A stretch of 64,000 bases of DNA. Origin: Caulobacter sp. X. Its GTDB lineage: Bacteria; Pseudomonadota; Alphaproteobacteria; Caulobacterales; Caulobacteraceae. The notes under the pieces were generated by a model. The model was given only the letters and a program-made list of their open reading frames with translations. It had not been told where the DNA came from and searched no databases. The translations under genes were made by a program, and so were the position numbers. The stretch's first letter is position 1; each line of letters starts with the position of its first letter. Where the stretch lies: NCBI RefSeq assembly GCF_002742635.1, contig NZ_PEGF01000001.1, positions 1,922,001 through 1,986,000 of the forward strand, given 5' to 3'. Shown one piece after another: positions 51,550 through 61,200 of the stretch.

Positions 51550-54500
51550 TCATGCGTCCGCTCCCACGGAAGCGGTCGCCCGCCGCTCGAGCTTGCCCCA
51601 GCCGACGCGACCGCCGCGGATGGCCATGACCACCGACTTGACCACCACATAGTACATCAGCTGGCGATAGCCGAAGCGCTGGACGGGCAGGAACGGCAGG
51701 TCGGCCCACGGCGCGCGCTTCTCCAGCGCCATGCCCAGGGCGCCGGCCGAAAGGTCGACGGCGATGAAGATGGCCCAGTAGACCAGGCCCAGCAGCATGT
51801 CGTCGGGCCGCCACTCCACCGGGTGAGCCAGGGCGCCGTAGAGGCCGCTGATCAGGCTCCAGACCACCGCCAGATCGACCAGAGGCGCGGCCACGGCCAG
51901 GATGATCTGGAACAGCCAGATCTGCGGCAGGGCGACGAAGCCCAGGACCGGCGCCTTGCGGCTGAACATGGCCCGGCGGTGCTTCCACACGCACTGCAGC
52001 GTGCCGAACGACCAGCGGAAACGCTGCTTGAGCAGGCCGCCGACCGTGTCCGGAGCCTCGGTATAGGCGCGAGCCTCGGGGTCGAAGGCGACCTTCCAAC
52101 CGGCGCGCTGGCAGGCGATGGTCAGGTCCTGGTCCTCGGCCAGGGTGTCGGCCGGATAGCCGCCCAGGGCGTCGAGCACGCTCTTGCGCCAGGCGCCGAC
52201 CGCGCCCGGCACCACCGTCACCGCGCCCAGGGCCGACAGGGCGCGGCGCTCCAGGTTCTGGGCGGTCACATATTCCAGCGCCTGCCAGCGGGTGACGATG
52301 TTGACGCGGTTGCCGACGATGGCGTTGCCGGCCACCGCGCCGATGTCCGGATCCTGGAACCAGCGCGCCAGGCGGCCGATCGTCTCGCGCGGGAACAGGG
52401 TGTCGGCGTCCAGCGCCACGACATATTCGCCCTTGGCCACCGCCAGGCCGCGATTGACCGCCCGCGCCTTGCCGCCGTTCTCGAAGGACAGCAGCGTCAC
52501 GCGCGGATCATTGGCGAAGTGCTTGCGCACCTCGTCGGCCGTGCCGTCCTTGGAGCCGTCGTCGAGGACCAGGACCTCCAGATTCTTCCAGTCCGACTCC
52601 AGGATCCGCGCCACCGAGGCGGCGATCACCTTCTCTTCGTTGAAGCAAGGGATCAGGACGCTGACCAGCGGGCCGGTCTCGGGATCGAGGTCGGCCGGCT
52701 CCTCGTGCGTCCAGAAGCGGTGGACCAGGGCCAGGCTCGCCAGGAACACCAGCCGCGCCACCCCCAGGAAGATCGCCAGGATGAACAGGGCGCCCATGCC
52801 GGTCTGGGTCCAGCGGAAAAAATCGAAGCCCAGGCTATCGATCGCCAGGTCCAGAGCCGTGCGCGAGGTTGGCGGCATCGCCTGCTCGGGCGTCATGCCG
52901 GCCAGTTCGCCGATCGTGACCAGCTTGTAGCCGCGCGCCCGGATCGCGTCGATCAGGCCCGGCAGCGCGGCGACGGTGCGGCTGCGGTCGCCGCCAGCGT
53001 CGTGGAGCAGCACCACCTGGCCCGGTCGGTTGCCGGGATTGTCCAGGCGGTCGAGCGTCTTGTCGATGATCTCCTGCGGCGCGGGCTTCTTCCAGTCGTC
53101 CGGGTCGATCCGCAGGCCGACGGTGGTGTAGCCCAGGGTCTGGGCGATAACCAGCGGAGCGACCTCGTGCGGGGTCGAGGGCTCGGCGTCGCCGAAGAAC
53201 GGCGGCCGGAACAGGCGCATCTGGCGGCCCGTGAGCACCTCGAATAGGCGCTGGGTGGCGTTCAACTCGACCTGCACCTGCGGCAGCGGGGTCTCGCCGA
53301 TATTGGGGTGAGTCCAGGTGTGGCCGCCGACATTGTGCCCCTCGGCAACCTCGCGCTGCACGATGTCGGGCCGGCGCTGCATGTTCTGGCCGATCACGAA
53401 AAAGGTCGCCGGCGCGTTCTTGGCCTTGAGGATGTCGAGGATCTTCGGCGTCCAGCGCCCGTCGGGGCCGTCGTCGAAGGTCAGGGCGACCATGCCCTTG
53501 CGCTGGCCGTAACGCTCGATGACGTAGGAGCTGGGGATGATGTCGTAGGTCTCGTTCGAGATCAGGCCGGTGGCGGGATCGACCTGCAGGCTGCGCTTGC
53601 CGGGCGTCGGCAAGGCCGCCACGCGCAGCACCTCGCCGCCGCCGTCGAAGTCCACGCCCTGGCCATTCGCCAGGGTCATCAGGCCAGTCGTGGAGGTCTG
53701 GCCATAGGGCTTGCCCAGCAGCGACCAGACGCCCGGATCCTCCATGCCCATGCGCCAGAGGGCGTAGCCGCGCGGCTTCCACGGGTCGGTGACCTTGACC
53801 TCGTTGAACAGGGTGACGGCGTCCATGAACCAGACGACGTGGTTGTCGCCGTTGTCGTCGGTGTACTCATAGGTCGGGTTCAGCACGTCCGGGTCCATGC
53901 GGATCGCCGCGCCGGCGTCCTGGGCGTTGCGCATGGCCTCGTGGAAGGTGGCGGGCGCGCCGGACGAGCGGCTGCCGTCCTTGTTCAGCGTCCAGTCGTA
54001 GCCGTAGGCGGCCAGGGCCAGCACGGTGCGAGTCGGATCCAGGCTGGCGAAACGCTTGGCCAGCTCGTGCTGATACCAGTCCTGACCGGCGTTGGGCCCC
54101 GGATCGCCGCCGGCGTAGTGCTGGTCATAGGCCATCAGCACCAGGGTGTCGGAGGCCTGCTCCAGGCGCTTGAGCGGCCAGCCCTGCTCGTCGAACGGCG
54201 CGGTGACCCAGACTTCCCGGCCCACGGGATCGAAGGCGGCGCGGGCTTCGGCCAGGAACTTGGGATAGGCGGCCAGGCCCTTGTCCGACAGCGCCTCGAA
54301 GTCGAAGACATAGCCGCCATAGCCGCGCTGGGCGGCGAGGTCCTTGAGGTTGGCGATCAGCCTGGCTCGCGCCTTGGGAGCGGTCAGCAGGGCGTCGGCC
54401 AGCGGGCCGTTGAACGCGGCGTTGGCGGAGTTGTGCACCAGCGGCAGCACGGCCGGGTGGTTGGGGGCGTTGGCGATCCGCGCCGCGCCTTCCGGATCGT

Positions 54501-54912
54501 CGGTCACGACGATGTCGCCGTCCGAGCCCTTGATCGCGACCCACTGCGGCGAGACGACGTCCAGCTTGTCGATGTTGCGGCGCAGGGACTCGCGGCTGTC
54601 CTGATCCCAGTCGACATAGAAGCCGACCGACAGCGGCCGGGCGGCCGCGCCATTCGGCGTGGCCTTGGGACGGGGAACCCGCTTCCAGGATGTCACCGGC
54701 TTGGTCTTGCGCGGCGTCTCCTGGTGCAGGGCGGTCAGGGCGTGCGGGTCCTTGAGCGGCGCGTCCGGCAGGCGCGGCGCGAAGGCCAGGGTCGCCACGA
54801 AGCCCGCCACCAGGGCGGCGATCAGCGAGATGACGATCCCGAGGACAAGCTTCGCCCGCCGCTCACGCTTGCCCGTGGGGTCGTGAAAGATGTGGCGGTC
54901 TTCGGGGATCAT
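51550..54912 (-). CDS. Trimodular GH18-like / NodB deacetylase / GT2 glycosyltransferase
   Basis: 1,120 residues. One N-terminal helix at ~21-44 anchors a periplasmic part. A GH18-type domain spans ~94-400, with the catalytic FDFE at 203-206 (GYGGYVFDFEALSD). A NodB polysaccharide deacetylase follows at ~470-680, with TFDD at 478-481, HTWTH at 531-535, RPPFF at 569-573 and LLHD at 635-638. After a helix at ~704-730 comes a cytoplasmic processive GT2 domain with LDADT (834-838), AEDQDL and QRFRW (963-967), then C-terminal helices. One chain could thus make, deacetylate and cut or bind a beta-linked amino-sugar polymer. The polymer is inferred (chitin- or PNAG-like). Confidence 0.87.
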   Translation of the reverse strand: MIPEDRHIFHDPTGKRERRAKLVLGIVISLIAALVAGFVATLAFAPRLPDAPLKDPHALTALHQETPRKTKPVTSWKRVPRPKATPNGAAARPLSVGFYVDWDQDSRESLRRNIDKLDVVSPQWVAIKGSDGDIVVTDDPEGAARIANAPNHPAVLPLVHNSANAAFNGPLADALLTAPKARARLIANLKDLAAQRGYGGYVFDFEALSDKGLAAYPKFLAEARAAFDPVGREVWVTAPFDEQGWPLKRLEQASDTLVLMAYDQHYAGGDPGPNAGQDWYQHELAKRFASLDPTRTVLALAAYGYDWTLNKDGSRSSGAPATFHEAMRNAQDAGAAIRMDPDVLNPTYEYTDDNGDNHVVWFMDAVTLFNEVKVTDPWKPRGYALWRMGMEDPGVWSLLGKPYGQTSTTGLMTLANGQGVDFDGGGEVLRVAALPTPGKRSLQVDPATGLISNETYDIIPSSYVIERYGQRKGMVALTFDDGPDGRWTPKILDILKAKNAPATFFVIGQNMQRRPDIVQREVAEGHNVGGHTWTHPNIGETPLPQVQVELNATQRLFEVLTGRQMRLFRPPFFGDAEPSTPHEVAPLVIAQTLGYTTVGLRIDPDDWKKPAPQEIIDKTLDRLDNPGNRPGQVVLLHDAGGDRSRTVAALPGLIDAIRARGYKLVTIGELAGMTPEQAMPPTSRTALDLAIDSLGFDFFRWTQTGMGALFILAIFLGVARLVFLASLALVHRFWTHEEPADLDPETGPLVSVLIPCFNEEKVIAASVARILESDWKNLEVLVLDDGSKDGTADEVRKHFANDPRVTLLSFENGGKARAVNRGLAVAKGEYVVALDADTLFPRETIGRLARWFQDPDIGAVAGNAIVGNRVNIVTRWQALEYVTAQNLERRALSALGAVTVVPGAVGAWRKSVLDALGGYPADTLAEDQDLTIACQRAGWKVAFDPEARAYTEAPDTVGGLLKQRFRWSFGTLQCVWKHRRAMFSRKAPVLGFVALPQIWLFQIILAVAAPLVDLAVVWSLISGLYGALAHPVEWRPDDMLLGLVYWAIFIAVDLSAGALGMALEKRAPWADLPFLPVQRFGYRQLMYYVVVKSVVMAIRGGRVGWGKLERRATASVGADA

Positions 54913-55004
54913 TCAGGTCGCTCGCGATTTGTCGCGGCTTTGATACCTGAAATTGTCCGAAGCGTGGCGGTTGCGATACCGCGACCTTCCGCCGCCCTCC
55001 CCTT

Positions 55005-56339
55005 CTAGTCGACCCAGTCGCGTTCCAGGCGGCGCGAGGCCAGGAAGAAGAGCAGCGCGGCCAGCAGATAGAAGCTCATGCCGGTGTAGATGGCCCAGCG
55101 CAGGGACTCCGCGCCGAACACCGGCTTGAGCACGTCCGAGACCTTGCCGAAATAGTAGAGCCCGACGGCGATGCCCAGGAGGTTGTTGATCAGCAGGAAC
55201 AGGGCCGAGGCCGTCGTGCGCATCGGCGCGGGCGCCAGGTGCTGGACGGCGGCGGTGATGGGGCCCAGCCACGTCAGGTTCAGGCCCGTCGGGATCAGGA
55301 AGATCACGAACGCCACGGCCAGGGCCGCTTGCGGGCCAAGACCGCCGACCAGCGCGCCGCTGTTCATCGCCAGCAGGAAGCAGGGCACCGAGATCAGGAA
55401 CGCCACGGCCGGCGTCAGCGGATAGCCCCCCTTGGACTTTGCGCCCAGCTTGTCGCCCATGGCCCCGCCCAGCCAGATGCCGACGACGCCGCCCAGGAAG
55501 GCGATGCCCGAATAGTACCAGGCGGTCTGCGCCAGGGTCAGGCCGAGGCTTCGCATGAAGAACGACGGCAGCCAGGCCGCGACGCCGTACCCGCAGACCG
55601 ACGACGAGGCCGCGCCCAGCGAGAGAAGCCAGAAGCTGGGCTTGGCCGCCAACAGGCGCACGACCTGGCCCAGCGGCGCGGCCGGCGCGGGAGCCGGCGG
55701 CGCCTCGCCGGGCGCGCGGTCCGCCCCGCCGCGCGGCGGATCTCGCACGACCAGGCGGAACACCGGCGCCAGCAGCACGCCCAGCAGGCCGACGGCGATG
55801 AACGCGGTCCGCCAGCCGTAGTGAACCGCCAGCAGGCCGCCGACCAGGGTGCCCGCCGCCGTGCCCAGCGGAATGCCGAACGCATAGGCCGCCAGCGCCC
55901 GCGCGCGCTGCGCCTTGGGAAAATAGTCCGAGATCAGCGAATAGGCCGGCGCCACGCCGCCCGCCTCGCCGATGCCCACGCCCATGCGGGCGAGGAACAG
56001 GTGGCCGAAGCTGCCGACGACGCCACACAGGGCGGTGAACCCGCTCCACAGGGTCAGGGCCGCGGTCATGATCCAGACGCGGCTGAAGCGGTCGGCCAGC
56101 CAGGCGATCGGAATGGCCAGGGTCGTGTAGAGCAGCGCGAAGGCCAGGCCGCCCATCAGGCCGAACTGGGCGTCGGTCAGGCCAAACTCGTCCTTGATCG
56201 GCTTGGCCAGGATGCCGAGGATCTGCCGGTCCAGGAAATTGAAGGTGTAGGCCAGCACAAGCATGGCCAGGACGACATAGCGATATCCGGACGCCTGCTT
56301 CGGGGCCGTCTCCAGCGCCTCGTTCCCGTTCCCGCTCAT
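55005..56339 (-). CDS. MFS transporter, spinster-like
   Basis: 444 residues with 12 helices. 'YTFNFLDRQILGILAKPIKD' in helix 1 and 'WLADRFSRVWIMTAALTLWS' after helix 2 are typical of the Spns-like/anion-cation symporter branch; 'ARMGVGIGEAGGVAPAYSLI' is another family marker. AAGGTG lies nine bases before the ATG at 56339; a GTG at 56351 is possible. The substrate is unknown. It lies just past the terminator of the TonB receptor gene and may be a partner for moving the same compound across the inner membrane. Confidence 0.85.
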   Translation of the reverse strand: MSGNGNEALETAPKQASGYRYVVLAMLVLAYTFNFLDRQILGILAKPIKDEFGLTDAQFGLMGGLAFALLYTTLAIPIAWLADRFSRVWIMTAALTLWSGFTALCGVVGSFGHLFLARMGVGIGEAGGVAPAYSLISDYFPKAQRARALAAYAFGIPLGTAAGTLVGGLLAVHYGWRTAFIAVGLLGVLLAPVFRLVVRDPPRGGADRAPGEAPPAPAPAAPLGQVVRLLAAKPSFWLLSLGAASSSVCGYGVAAWLPSFFMRSLGLTLAQTAWYYSGIAFLGGVVGIWLGGAMGDKLGAKSKGGYPLTPAVAFLISVPCFLLAMNSGALVGGLGPQAALAVAFVIFLIPTGLNLTWLGPITAAVQHLAPAPMRTTASALFLLINNLLGIAVGLYYFGKVSDVLKPVFGAESLRWAIYTGMSFYLLAALLFFLASRRLERDWVD

Positions 56340-56369
56340 CGACTGCCCCACCTTACGCCACGGTTACAT

Positions 56370-56407
56370 AAAAAACGGGCGGGACTTGTTGCAGCAAGCC
56401 CCGCCCC
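56370..56407 (-). terminator. Terminator of the TonB receptor gene
   Basis: GGGCGGGGCTTG pairs with CAAGTCCCGCCC around a 6-base loop, with one G-T pair, followed leftward by six T. Confidence 0.85.
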
Positions 56408-56424
56408 AGCTTTCGCCTAGAGGA

Positions 56425-58668
56425 TTAGAACGCCACCTCGATCGAGCCGGCGATGGTGCGCGGCGGGCCGTAGAAGCCGATCACCGAGTTGTTGTAGGTG
56501 GCCCCGGCGAAGTTGTAGCCGCCCGTGCGATAGCGCTCGTCGGTCAGGTTCTTGCCGGTCAGGGCCAGCTTGTACTTGCCGCCCGGGGCGGTCCAGATCG
56601 CGGTCAGGTCGACCAGGGTGAAGGCCTTCTGGTCCAGGGCCGGCAGGGGCTGCTCGAACTGCTGGTACTTGTCGCGGTAGCTGACCATCGGGGTGATGGC
56701 GATGTCGCCGCCCGCCAGCTCGCCGCGCCAGGTCAGGCTGACATTGCCGGTCCACTGCGGGGTGTTCTGGAAGCCGTAGAGGTCGGCGACGTTGATCACC
56801 TGGCCGGTCGCCAGGGTCTGCGACGGGTTCAGCGGGTTGGGCGCGCCGGCCGGCACGAAGCGGCTGAAGGTGTCGTACTTGGCGTGGATGTAGCCGAGGG
56901 CGACATTGGCCGAGAGGCTCCGGCTCAGCTTGGCGTTCGCCTCGAACTCGGCGCCGTACAGCGTCGAGGCGCCGGCGTTGTCGACCGAGCTGGCGATGCC
57001 CGAGGGCACCACGACCTGGGTCGTGACCTGCTGGTCGGTGTACTTCGACAGGAAGATCGCCGACGAGAACGACACCCGGCGCTCCAGGGCGTAGCCCTTC
57101 AGGCCGGCCTCGTAGGTCTTGACGATCTCGGGCTTGTAGCCATTGACGGTCTGCGGGGTGATGAAGGCGTCGCCGCGCATATCCCAGCCGCCCGACTTGT
57201 AGCCCTTGGAGAACGAGGCGTAGGTCGTCAGGTCGTCGTTCAGCTCGTACGAGACCGACAGGCGCGGGGTGAACTGCTCGAAGGTCTTGTCGGCGCTGTA
57301 GTTGGTGCGCGTCTGCAGGATCGCGCGCGGCGTCCCGCCCTGGTAGGGCGAGCGCGTGGCGCCGAGATAGAAGAAGCGGAACACGTTGGCGCGCTTGGCG
57401 TCGCGGGTGGCGCGGGCGCCCATCGAGACCTTCAGGCGGTCGGTCAGGTTGGCGCTGAAGTCGAAGAAGGCCGCGAAGCTCTGGGTGCTGACCTTGCCGC
57501 CGTCGGCGATCGAGACGCCGAGGTTGCCGGCGATGGTGTCGAACTCGCCCGAGGCCTGGCTGTTCATGTAGTAGAGGCCAAAGACGCCCTGGACGTTGTC
57601 GTCCGCATAGACCGCCTGCAGCTCTTGCGAGAACGACCGGTCGTCATAGGTGGCCGGAACGTCCAGCGTCGGCAGCGGCGTGCCGTCGAAGTCGATCAGG
57701 GTGTCGGTATGGCCGCGACGGTTGGCGGTGATCGACTTCAGCGTGACCTTGTCGGTGACGTCCCATTGGCCGGTCAGCGACACGCCCTTGGTCAGGACGT
57801 GGTTCTTGTCGCCCAGGCCGGCCTGGGTGTCATAGACGTCCAGCACCTGATAGCCGCCCGTCAGCGAGGGCAGCTCGCGGTGGCCGTGGCGCGGGTTGGA
57901 ATTGTCCTCGACCCGGTCATAGGCCAGGCGGAAGAACAGGTTCTCGGTCGGCTTGTACTCGGCGCTCAGGCGATAGGCGTGGACGTCCTTGTCGTACTGG
58001 TCGGCGCCGGTGGTCAGGTTCTTGCCGTAGCCGTCGCGCTTGTAGAGGGCGTAGGCGGCGCCGACCGACAGGCCGGTGTCGGCGATCGGGGTCTGGGCCG
58101 TGACCAGCACGTCGGTCTGGCTGAAGCTGCCGTAGGTCGCCTTGATCTTGGCGCCGGCCTCGTCGCCCAGGCGCTTGGTCACGTACTTGATCGCGCCGCC
58201 GATGGTGTTGCGGCCGTACAGCGTGCCTTGCGGACCGCGCAGCACTTCGATGCGCTCGATGTCGAAGATGTCCAGCACCGCGCCTTGCGGGCGGTAGATG
58301 TAGACGTCGTCGACATAGAGGCCGACGCCGGGCTCGTAGCCCCACAGCGGATCCTGCTGGCCGACGCCGCGGATGTAGCTGATCAGGGTCGAGTTCGAGC
58401 CGCGGGCGGTCTGGACCGTGATGTTCGGCGTCGTCTGCTGCAGGACGGTGATGTCGGTTCCGCCGGCGCGCTCCAGCTTGTCGGCCGAGAAGGCCGAGAC
58501 GGCGACCGGCACGTCCTTGAGATTCTCTTCGCGCCGGCGGGCGGTCACAACCACCTCTTCGACGCCAACGCTGTCGCTGGCGGCCGGAGCCTGTTGCGCC
58601 CAAGCCGAGCCCGCCACGCCGCTCCACGCCGCGCCGGCCAGCAACGCGGCCTTCCACATCGAATTCAT
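56425..58668 (-). CDS. TonB-dependent outer-membrane receptor
   Basis: 747 residues with a signal peptide (MNSMWKAALLAGAAWSGVAG, cleavage after AWA). A TonB box (VEEVVVTARRR) precedes the plug domain, which contains 'ISYIRGVGQQDPLWGYEPGV' and 'VLRGPQGTLYGRNTIGGAIK'. The 22-strand barrel ends in phenylalanine (IAGSIEVAF). GGAGGGG lies before the ATG at 58668. It is the energy-coupled import channel for a large or scarce compound. Being close to the carotenoid-oxygenase group it may bring in a polyene or stilbene-like substrate, but the ligand is not readable from sequence. Confidence 0.9.
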   Translation of the reverse strand: MNSMWKAALLAGAAWSGVAGSAWAQQAPAASDSVGVEEVVVTARRREENLKDVPVAVSAFSADKLERAGGTDITVLQQTTPNITVQTARGSNSTLISYIRGVGQQDPLWGYEPGVGLYVDDVYIYRPQGAVLDIFDIERIEVLRGPQGTLYGRNTIGGAIKYVTKRLGDEAGAKIKATYGSFSQTDVLVTAQTPIADTGLSVGAAYALYKRDGYGKNLTTGADQYDKDVHAYRLSAEYKPTENLFFRLAYDRVEDNSNPRHGHRELPSLTGGYQVLDVYDTQAGLGDKNHVLTKGVSLTGQWDVTDKVTLKSITANRRGHTDTLIDFDGTPLPTLDVPATYDDRSFSQELQAVYADDNVQGVFGLYYMNSQASGEFDTIAGNLGVSIADGGKVSTQSFAAFFDFSANLTDRLKVSMGARATRDAKRANVFRFFYLGATRSPYQGGTPRAILQTRTNYSADKTFEQFTPRLSVSYELNDDLTTYASFSKGYKSGGWDMRGDAFITPQTVNGYKPEIVKTYEAGLKGYALERRVSFSSAIFLSKYTDQQVTTQVVVPSGIASSVDNAGASTLYGAEFEANAKLSRSLSANVALGYIHAKYDTFSRFVPAGAPNPLNPSQTLATGQVINVADLYGFQNTPQWTGNVSLTWRGELAGGDIAITPMVSYRDKYQQFEQPLPALDQKAFTLVDLTAIWTAPGGKYKLALTGKNLTDERYRTGGYNFAGATYNNSVIGFYGPPRTIAGSIEVAF

Positions 58669-58822
58669 GGGTTTCCCCTCCCTGGTTTCCGCCCGTCCCG
58701 ACCGGTCCGTCTTCGCGGACGCGCGCTCGGGGTTCGCCAATTCATCGAACAGCGAATTGCGGACACCATCACCCGAACCGGCGCCGCGCGCCAGCCCTTT
58801 TTCATCAGGTGATGAAAATGAT

Positions 58823-58938
58823 GCTCCCCCGCGACGCGGGGGAGCTGTCGCGGAGCGACTGAGGGGGCAAGCTGGACGTTTGCCGCATTAGCCCCCTCCG
58901 GCCCTCTGGGCCACCTCCCCCGCATCGCGGGGGAGGAT
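58823..58938. repeat. Three-hairpin intergenic repeat, copy B
   Basis: Second copy of the element at 7022-7136, in the same orientation, with the same three inverted repeats and an identical final ~49 bases. It ends two bases before the TetR stop codon, so its hairpins are likely to act on the TetR transcript's 3' end. Confidence 0.85.
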
Positions 58939-58939
58939 A

Positions 58940-59647
58940 TTAAGCGCCCGCTTTGGCGATCACCGCCTCGAAGCCGGCGGCGCAGTACGCGAACAGTCGG
59001 GCTCGCACGGCCTCAAGGTCGCTGGAGTGGCACTCGCCTTCGGACAGCGAGTCGATCCGTCCGGTCTCGGACAAAGCCAGCATCATCGAGCCGGTCAGGA
59101 ACTGGTAGCACCAGTAGAGGTCGCGATACTCGGCCTGGGGCCGGACGGTCTTCAGCGTCTCGACCAGCCGGTGGACCACCGGATCGAAGAAGCGGGTCAT
59201 GGTCTCGCCGCCCCAGGCCGGGGTGTTGTTCACCTGGGCGACGAGGGCGAAGTAGCTCTTCCAGCCGGGCCCGCCGTCCTGCGAGATGCGCAGCAGCGGG
59301 TCGATGAAGGCCTCGATCACCCCCTCGACCGTCATGGCGCCGCCATGGTCCCGCAGATACGCGTCCATCGAGGCTTCGCGGGCTTGGTTCAGGATCTCGG
59401 CCCGGCGCAGGAACACCGCGTCGAACAGCTCGCGCTTGGCCCCGAAATAGTAGTGGATCAGGGCCGTATCGACGCCCGCCTCCGCCGCCACCTGACGGGT
59501 GGTGACGCCGTAGAAGCCGTGGCGCGCGAACAGACCCTCGGCCGCGTCGAGGATCGTCTCCTTCAGGTCCAGGCCCTTGGCCTTGGACGGACGGCCCCGC
59601 CCGCCGGGGCGGGCCCCAGAGCGAGACGGCGTCTTGGCTGCGGTCAT
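58940..59647 (-). CDS. TetR-family regulator
   Basis: 235 residues. An Arg/Gly-rich N-terminus (SGARPGGRGRPSKAKG) leads into the HTH domain: 'ETILDAAEGLFARHGFYGVT' then 'TRQVAAEAGVDTALIHYYFG' (recognition helix), then AKRELFDAVF. The rest is the ligand-binding helical domain. It probably represses the flanking oxygenase or TonB receptor genes in response to their substrate. The ATG at 59647 is 77 bases downstream of the carotenoid oxygenase stop. Its 3' end abuts the intergenic repeat. Confidence 0.9.
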   Translation of the reverse strand: MTAAKTPSRSGARPGGRGRPSKAKGLDLKETILDAAEGLFARHGFYGVTTRQVAAEAGVDTALIHYYFGAKRELFDAVFLRRAEILNQAREASMDAYLRDHGGAMTVEGVIEAFIDPLLRISQDGGPGWKSYFALVAQVNNTPAWGGETMTRFFDPVVHRLVETLKTVRPQAEYRDLYWCYQFLTGSMMLALSETGRIDSLSEGECHSSDLEAVRARLFAYCAAGFEAVIAKAGA

Positions 59648-59724
59648 GAGGAAGGGCCCGCCTTGGTTGCGCTGCGTCCCCGGATAGGCGCAACCCGGCG
59701 GGCCTGGCAAGGACCAGCGTTCTC

Positions 59725-61188
59725 TCAGGCCTGCACAAAGACCCCGTGGAAGGTCACCGGCAGGGCGACGGGCGCGCGCCACGCGGCGATCGGCCCCTTG
59801 TCGACGTGGCGGGCGTCGAAGACGTGCAGCTCGGTCGCCTTGGCGTCCAGGTTCAACGTCGTCCCCACGATCCAGCCGTCCAGCTCCTGGCTGGAGCCAG
59901 GCCGCGGGACGAAGACCATCTCCTCGACCATGTGGCGCGGACCGAAGCCGTAGATCTGCTCGCGATCGCGCTTCCAGTCGCGGACCGCCACGCCCTGGAA
60001 CAGCGGCCGGTCGGGCTGCTCGTTGGTGACGTGGACGGAGTACTGGCGGACCTCGCCGGCGAAGCGCGGATCGCCGCGCGGGAACTCGGCGGAGGTCGCC
60101 TCCCTGGTCAGCGCGCCGCGACCGTCGGCGCCCAGCGTGATCAGGGCTCGGCGCGGCGGGGCGCCCGGGATGTGCTTGCCTTGCAGGAACACGCCCGCGT
60201 TCTGGGCGGTCCCGAACGGGTTCTCGTCGACGCACGCGTCGAAGCGGATGGTCCCGTCGCGCTCTTCCCAGGCGTCGCCCAGGTGGAAGAAGAAGAACGG
60301 CGGCAGCTCGAACACGCGGCGCTTGGACAGGTCGTCCTTGTCGATGACCAGCACCTGGGTTCCCAGCTCCGGCTTCCAGACCATGGCGGTCGAGATCGGC
60401 ATCCGGAAGCAGTCGACCACCCAGGGCTGCAGCACGATGACGAGGTGGCGAGACGTCGCCGTGAAGTCGTGCATGTAGCTGGCGCGCGGCAGCTCGATCA
60501 TCTCGGCCTTCTGCAGGGCGCCGTCGGGGGCGAGCTTCCAGACGATGGCGTGACGGCCCGACAGGCCGAGGTTCCAGGTCGTCCCGTCCGGCTGGACGCG
60601 CGGGTGAGCCAGGAACGGCATGCCCTTGAGGTCTGGACGCAGGGTCTTGAAGCCGCGCGTCTCCAGGCTGACCGGATCGAGCGCCGTGGGCGAGCCGCCC
60701 TCCCACAGGGCCCAGAGCTCGCCGCCGGCCATGATCACCGAGGTGTTGGCGGCGTTGGCGTCGTCGGGGCCGGTCAGGCGGGCGCCAGGTCCTGGCGCCG
60801 TGCCGTAGCCCGGCGTGATCACGGCGTTGGCGGCCGTGTCGTTGCGGCGCTTGACCGTGTCGACGAAGCGGGCGGTCATCCTCGCCTCGCCATCGGCGAT
60901 CTGGAACTTGCGGACCATGCCGTCGCCGTCGAACCAGTGGCCGACCGAGCCGCCCGGCCGGCGGAACTTGGCCGGCCCGTTGCGGAACAGCGTCCCCTTC
61001 AGCTCGGCCGGCGCGCGGCCGTGAAGGCGGCTCATGCCGGTCGGCGCGACGTCGCTCTCGACGTCGGCCAGGCCCAGGGCCCAGTCGCCGGCCGAGGCGT
61101 TGGCGGCGCCGGCCCACACCGTCTCGGGGGTCAGCAGGGCGGCCCCGCCCATCAGGGCCGCGCCGCGCAGGATGTCGCGTCGGTTCAT
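59725..61188 (-). CDS. Carotenoid-cleavage-oxygenase family enzyme, Tat-exported
   Basis: 487 residues with a twin-arginine signal (MNRRDILRGAALMGGAALLT). The seven-bladed propeller family fits: iron-ligand histidines are in 'FLAHPRVQPDG', 'YMHDFTATSRHLVI', 'FFFHLGDAWEERDGT' and the C-terminal HGVFVQA. Substrates in the family are carotenoids or stilbenes such as lignostilbene; members cleave a C=C bond with O2. Periplasmic location with a TonB receptor nearby suggests action on imported compounds. The substrate is not determined. Confidence 0.87.
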   Translation of the reverse strand: MNRRDILRGAALMGGAALLTPETVWAGAANASAGDWALGLADVESDVAPTGMSRLHGRAPAELKGTLFRNGPAKFRRPGGSVGHWFDGDGMVRKFQIADGEARMTARFVDTVKRRNDTAANAVITPGYGTAPGPGARLTGPDDANAANTSVIMAGGELWALWEGGSPTALDPVSLETRGFKTLRPDLKGMPFLAHPRVQPDGTTWNLGLSGRHAIVWKLAPDGALQKAEMIELPRASYMHDFTATSRHLVIVLQPWVVDCFRMPISTAMVWKPELGTQVLVIDKDDLSKRRVFELPPFFFFHLGDAWEERDGTIRFDACVDENPFGTAQNAGVFLQGKHIPGAPPRRALITLGADGRGALTREATSAEFPRGDPRFAGEVRQYSVHVTNEQPDRPLFQGVAVRDWKRDREQIYGFGPRHMVEEMVFVPRPGSSQELDGWIVGTTLNLDAKATELHVFDARHVDKGPIAAWRAPVALPVTFHGVFVQA

Positions 61189-61200
61189 GGTCCCCTCCCC

